Assembly: GCA_902617975.1 (NCBI GenBank)
Contig: CACMYV010000010.1
Span: 1 to 36,056 of the forward strand
Source: an uncultured Pelagibacteraceae bacterium
GTDB lineage: Bacteria; Pseudomonadota; Alphaproteobacteria; Pelagibacterales; Pelagibacteraceae
Reading direction: 5' to 3'
DNA: 36,056 nt
Position numbers and translations under genes: made by a program. This document shows positions 34,794-36,056 of this stretch, in pieces. The notes under the pieces were generated by a model. That model was given only the letters and a program-made list of their open reading frames with translations, made no database searches and was not told the DNA's origin. Every line of letters starts with the position of its first letter. Positions within the stretch are counted from its first letter, which is position 1.

Positions 34794-35816
34794 ATGTCTA
34801 AGATTAATGCATTAGTTGCTGGAGCTACCGGATACATTGGTATTCAATTGGTCAAATTATTAACTAAACACAAAAGAGTTAAAATTAAATATCTTTGTGG
34901 TGATACCTCTGTAGGTAAGAAAATTAGCTTTTATGATAAATACTTTAATAAATATAAACTACCAAATATTGTTAAATTTAATAAAGTGTTGTTAAAAAAT
35001 GTTGATGTTATATTTACCGCATTACCTAATGGAGAGGCTCAAAAAATTTCAAAAAATTTACAAAATAAAAATATTTTAATTGATTTAGCGGCAGATTTTA
35101 GACTTAAATCAGCCAGTGATTATTTGAAATGGTATAAAATCAAACACAATGCTCCTAAATTAATCAAAAAAAGTATTTATTCTTTACCTGAGTTAAATAA
35201 TAAAAGTATTAAGAAATATAAAATAATTTCTTGTCCAGGCTGTTATCCAACATCAATTTTATTACCCCTAGTACCGTTAATTAATAAAAATATTGTTAAA
35301 TCAAACAATATCATAATTGATTCAAAATCTGGTTACTCAGGTGCAGGCAGAAATATTCATAAAAAATATAACAACAAATTTTTAAATGAGACATTGAGTG
35401 CTTATGGTTTAGCCTTTCACAGACACAATTCAGAAATTGATCAGGAACTAAAAATAAAAACTGGCAAAAAAGTAAAATTTCAATTTACACCTCATCTTTC
35501 ACCAATGTTTAGAGGAATATTAACTACTATGTATTTAGATCTAAAAAGAAATGATTCTCTTGAAAAAATTTATTCTTTTCTAAAAAAATATTACAAAAAT
35601 AATAAATTCATTAAAATTTTGAAACCAAATACTTTTTTAGGAACTAATGAAGTAATAAACACAAATAACTGTCATATTTCTGTGTGTGAGAGTAAATATA
35701 AGAATAAAATTATTATATTGTCAGCAATAGATAATTTGATTAAGGGTGGTAGTGGACAAGCTGTTCAAAATATGAATATTTTATTTGGATATAAGTCTGA
35801 CGAAGGATTAAATTGA
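34794..35816 (+). CDS. argC: N-acetyl-gamma-glutamyl-phosphate reductase
   Basis: A 340-residue NADPH-dependent enzyme, third step of arginine synthesis. The Rossmann motif VAGATGYIGIQLVKLL is at residues 8-23, FTALPNGEAQ at 74-83, LAADFRL at 98-104 and the catalytic cysteine Cys150 in SCPGCYPTS. The GYSGAGR loop and FHRHNSEIDQEL follow. The length matches the usual type. Its stop codon overlaps the next start (TGATG). Confidence 0.97.
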   Translation: MSKINALVAGATGYIGIQLVKLLTKHKRVKIKYLCGDTSVGKKISFYDKYFNKYKLPNIVKFNKVLLKNVDVIFTALPNGEAQKISKNLQNKNILIDLAADFRLKSASDYLKWYKIKHNAPKLIKKSIYSLPELNNKSIKKYKIISCPGCYPTSILLPLVPLINKNIVKSNNIIIDSKSGYSGAGRNIHKKYNNKFLNETLSAYGLAFHRHNSEIDQELKIKTGKKVKFQFTPHLSPMFRGILTTMYLDLKRNDSLEKIYSFLKKYYKNNKFIKILKPNTFLGTNEVINTNNCHISVCESKYKNKIIILSAIDNLIKGGSGQAVQNMNILFGYKSDEGLN

Positions 35817-36019
35817 TGAAAATACTGATAATTTTATTAATTTTTTTATTTTTAAATAATTGTTCTAACCAAAACTTTGGTTCTTTTTTAAAGAAAAAAA
35901 ATGACGATATGGTTGAAAAACCAAATTTAGATATTGATAAAAATATTTCTTTTGAAGATTTTAAAAATAAAATTATTAATTATGGAAAAAATAGTAGTTT
36001 TCCAAGTTTAGATGATTGA
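35816..36019 (+). CDS. Small putative lipoprotein, function unknown
   Basis: A 67-residue protein I do not recognise. A hydrophobic N-terminus (about residues 2-13) ends in LFLNNC with Cys16 as a possible lipidation site; Asn at -1 is unusual but the same is seen in BamE in this window. The rest is charged and lysine/aspartate-rich with no domain. The ATG at 35816 overlaps the argC stop codon by 1 nt, and the next gene begins 1 nt after its stop, so it is part of the same transcript. Small lipoproteins of this kind (for example LptM-like proteins) are often found near amino-acid biosynthesis genes, but I make no assignment. Confidence 0.7.
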   Translation: MKILIILLIFLFLNNCSNQNFGSFLKKKNDDMVEKPNLDIDKNISFEDFKNKIINYGKNSSFPSLDD

Positions 36020-36020
36020 T

Positions 36021-36056
36021 ATGACTAAAAAGCTTAATATAGCAATTGTTGGATTA
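36021..36056 (+). CDS. N-terminus of a Rossmann-fold dehydrogenase, probably homoserine dehydrogenase (3' end outside window)
   Basis: Only 12 codons are visible: MTKKLNIAIVGL. The KLNIAIVGL strand-loop is the start of an NAD(P)-binding GxGxxG fold. The form closely resembles the beginning of homoserine dehydrogenase (LxIGIAGLGTVG), which would fit the amino-acid genes nearby, but other NAD(P)-dependent oxidoreductases start the same way. Confidence 0.5.
   Translation, partial: MTKKLNIAIVGL

Noticed and set aside
1..36056. Prophage, IS element, toxin-antitoxin, defence island or CRISPR array
   Set aside because: No transposase, integrase, Cas, restriction or toxin-antitoxin gene is seen and no regularly spaced repeats; nearly every gene is a housekeeping or metabolic gene with normal alphaproteobacterial neighbours.

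Overview
The window is very AT-rich, tightly packed chromosomal DNA from a streamlined alphaproteobacterium. Several things point to the marine SAR11 clade (Pelagibacterales): very low GC, lysine/asparagine-rich proteins, neighbouring genes that mostly overlap by 1-44 nt or sit a few nt apart, classic alphaproteobacterial gene neighbourhoods that have lost single members, a heterotetrameric sarcosine oxidase operon, and a proton-pumping pyrophosphatase. I see no phage genes, insertion sequences, CRISPR arrays or integrases. There is no stretch over 300 nt without a gene. Layout: (1) 1-828, 3' part of a MATE exporter, converging on the minus-strand sarcosine oxidase operon soxB-soxD-soxA-soxG (5882-802). 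(2) 5947-6041, tRNA-Ser(GCU), followed tail-to-tail by a soluble lytic transglycosylase. (3) 8279-15606, a long plus-strand run dapA-smpB-folK-rsh-pyrE-pdxJ-acpS-lepB-rnc-recO covering lysine/peptidoglycan precursors, ribosome rescue, folate, stringent response, pyrimidine, PLP, acyl carrier protein, protein secretion, RNA processing and repair. (4) hemB on minus, then plus-strand Asp/Asn hydroxylase-like oxygenase, rpiB, glyA, nrdR and the riboflavin cluster ribD-ribE-ribB(A)-ribH with nusB, thiL and hppA (16655-26135). (5) bamE on minus, divergent from a CBP3-type cytochrome bc1 assembly chaperone, rpmF, plsX, ihfA, a MerR regulator and rpmG. (6) Chorismate mutase (minus), ctaA (plus), and a minus-strand metY-hydrolase-methyltransferase-like operon. 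(7) rplM-rpsI, argC, a small lipoprotein and the first 12 codons of a probable homoserine dehydrogenase. As a whole the genes serve one-carbon and osmolyte catabolism (sarcosine oxidase and glyA both feed methylene-tetrahydrofolate), cofactor synthesis (flavin, PLP, folate, heme, thiamine phosphates) and basic cell maintenance. I do not see a clear, self-contained undescribed system. The most interesting points are: ribD split by a -1 frame change exactly on an A AAA AAA heptamer; a metY leader with an 11-bp tandem repeat and a hairpin that would sequester one of the few strong Shine-Dalgarno sites seen; a divergent gene pair whose start codons overlap inside one CATG; an RSH enzyme that keeps ACT but lacks the region between TGS and ACT; an NrdR with unusual zinc knuckles; and a nested palindrome in the sox/tRNA promoter region.
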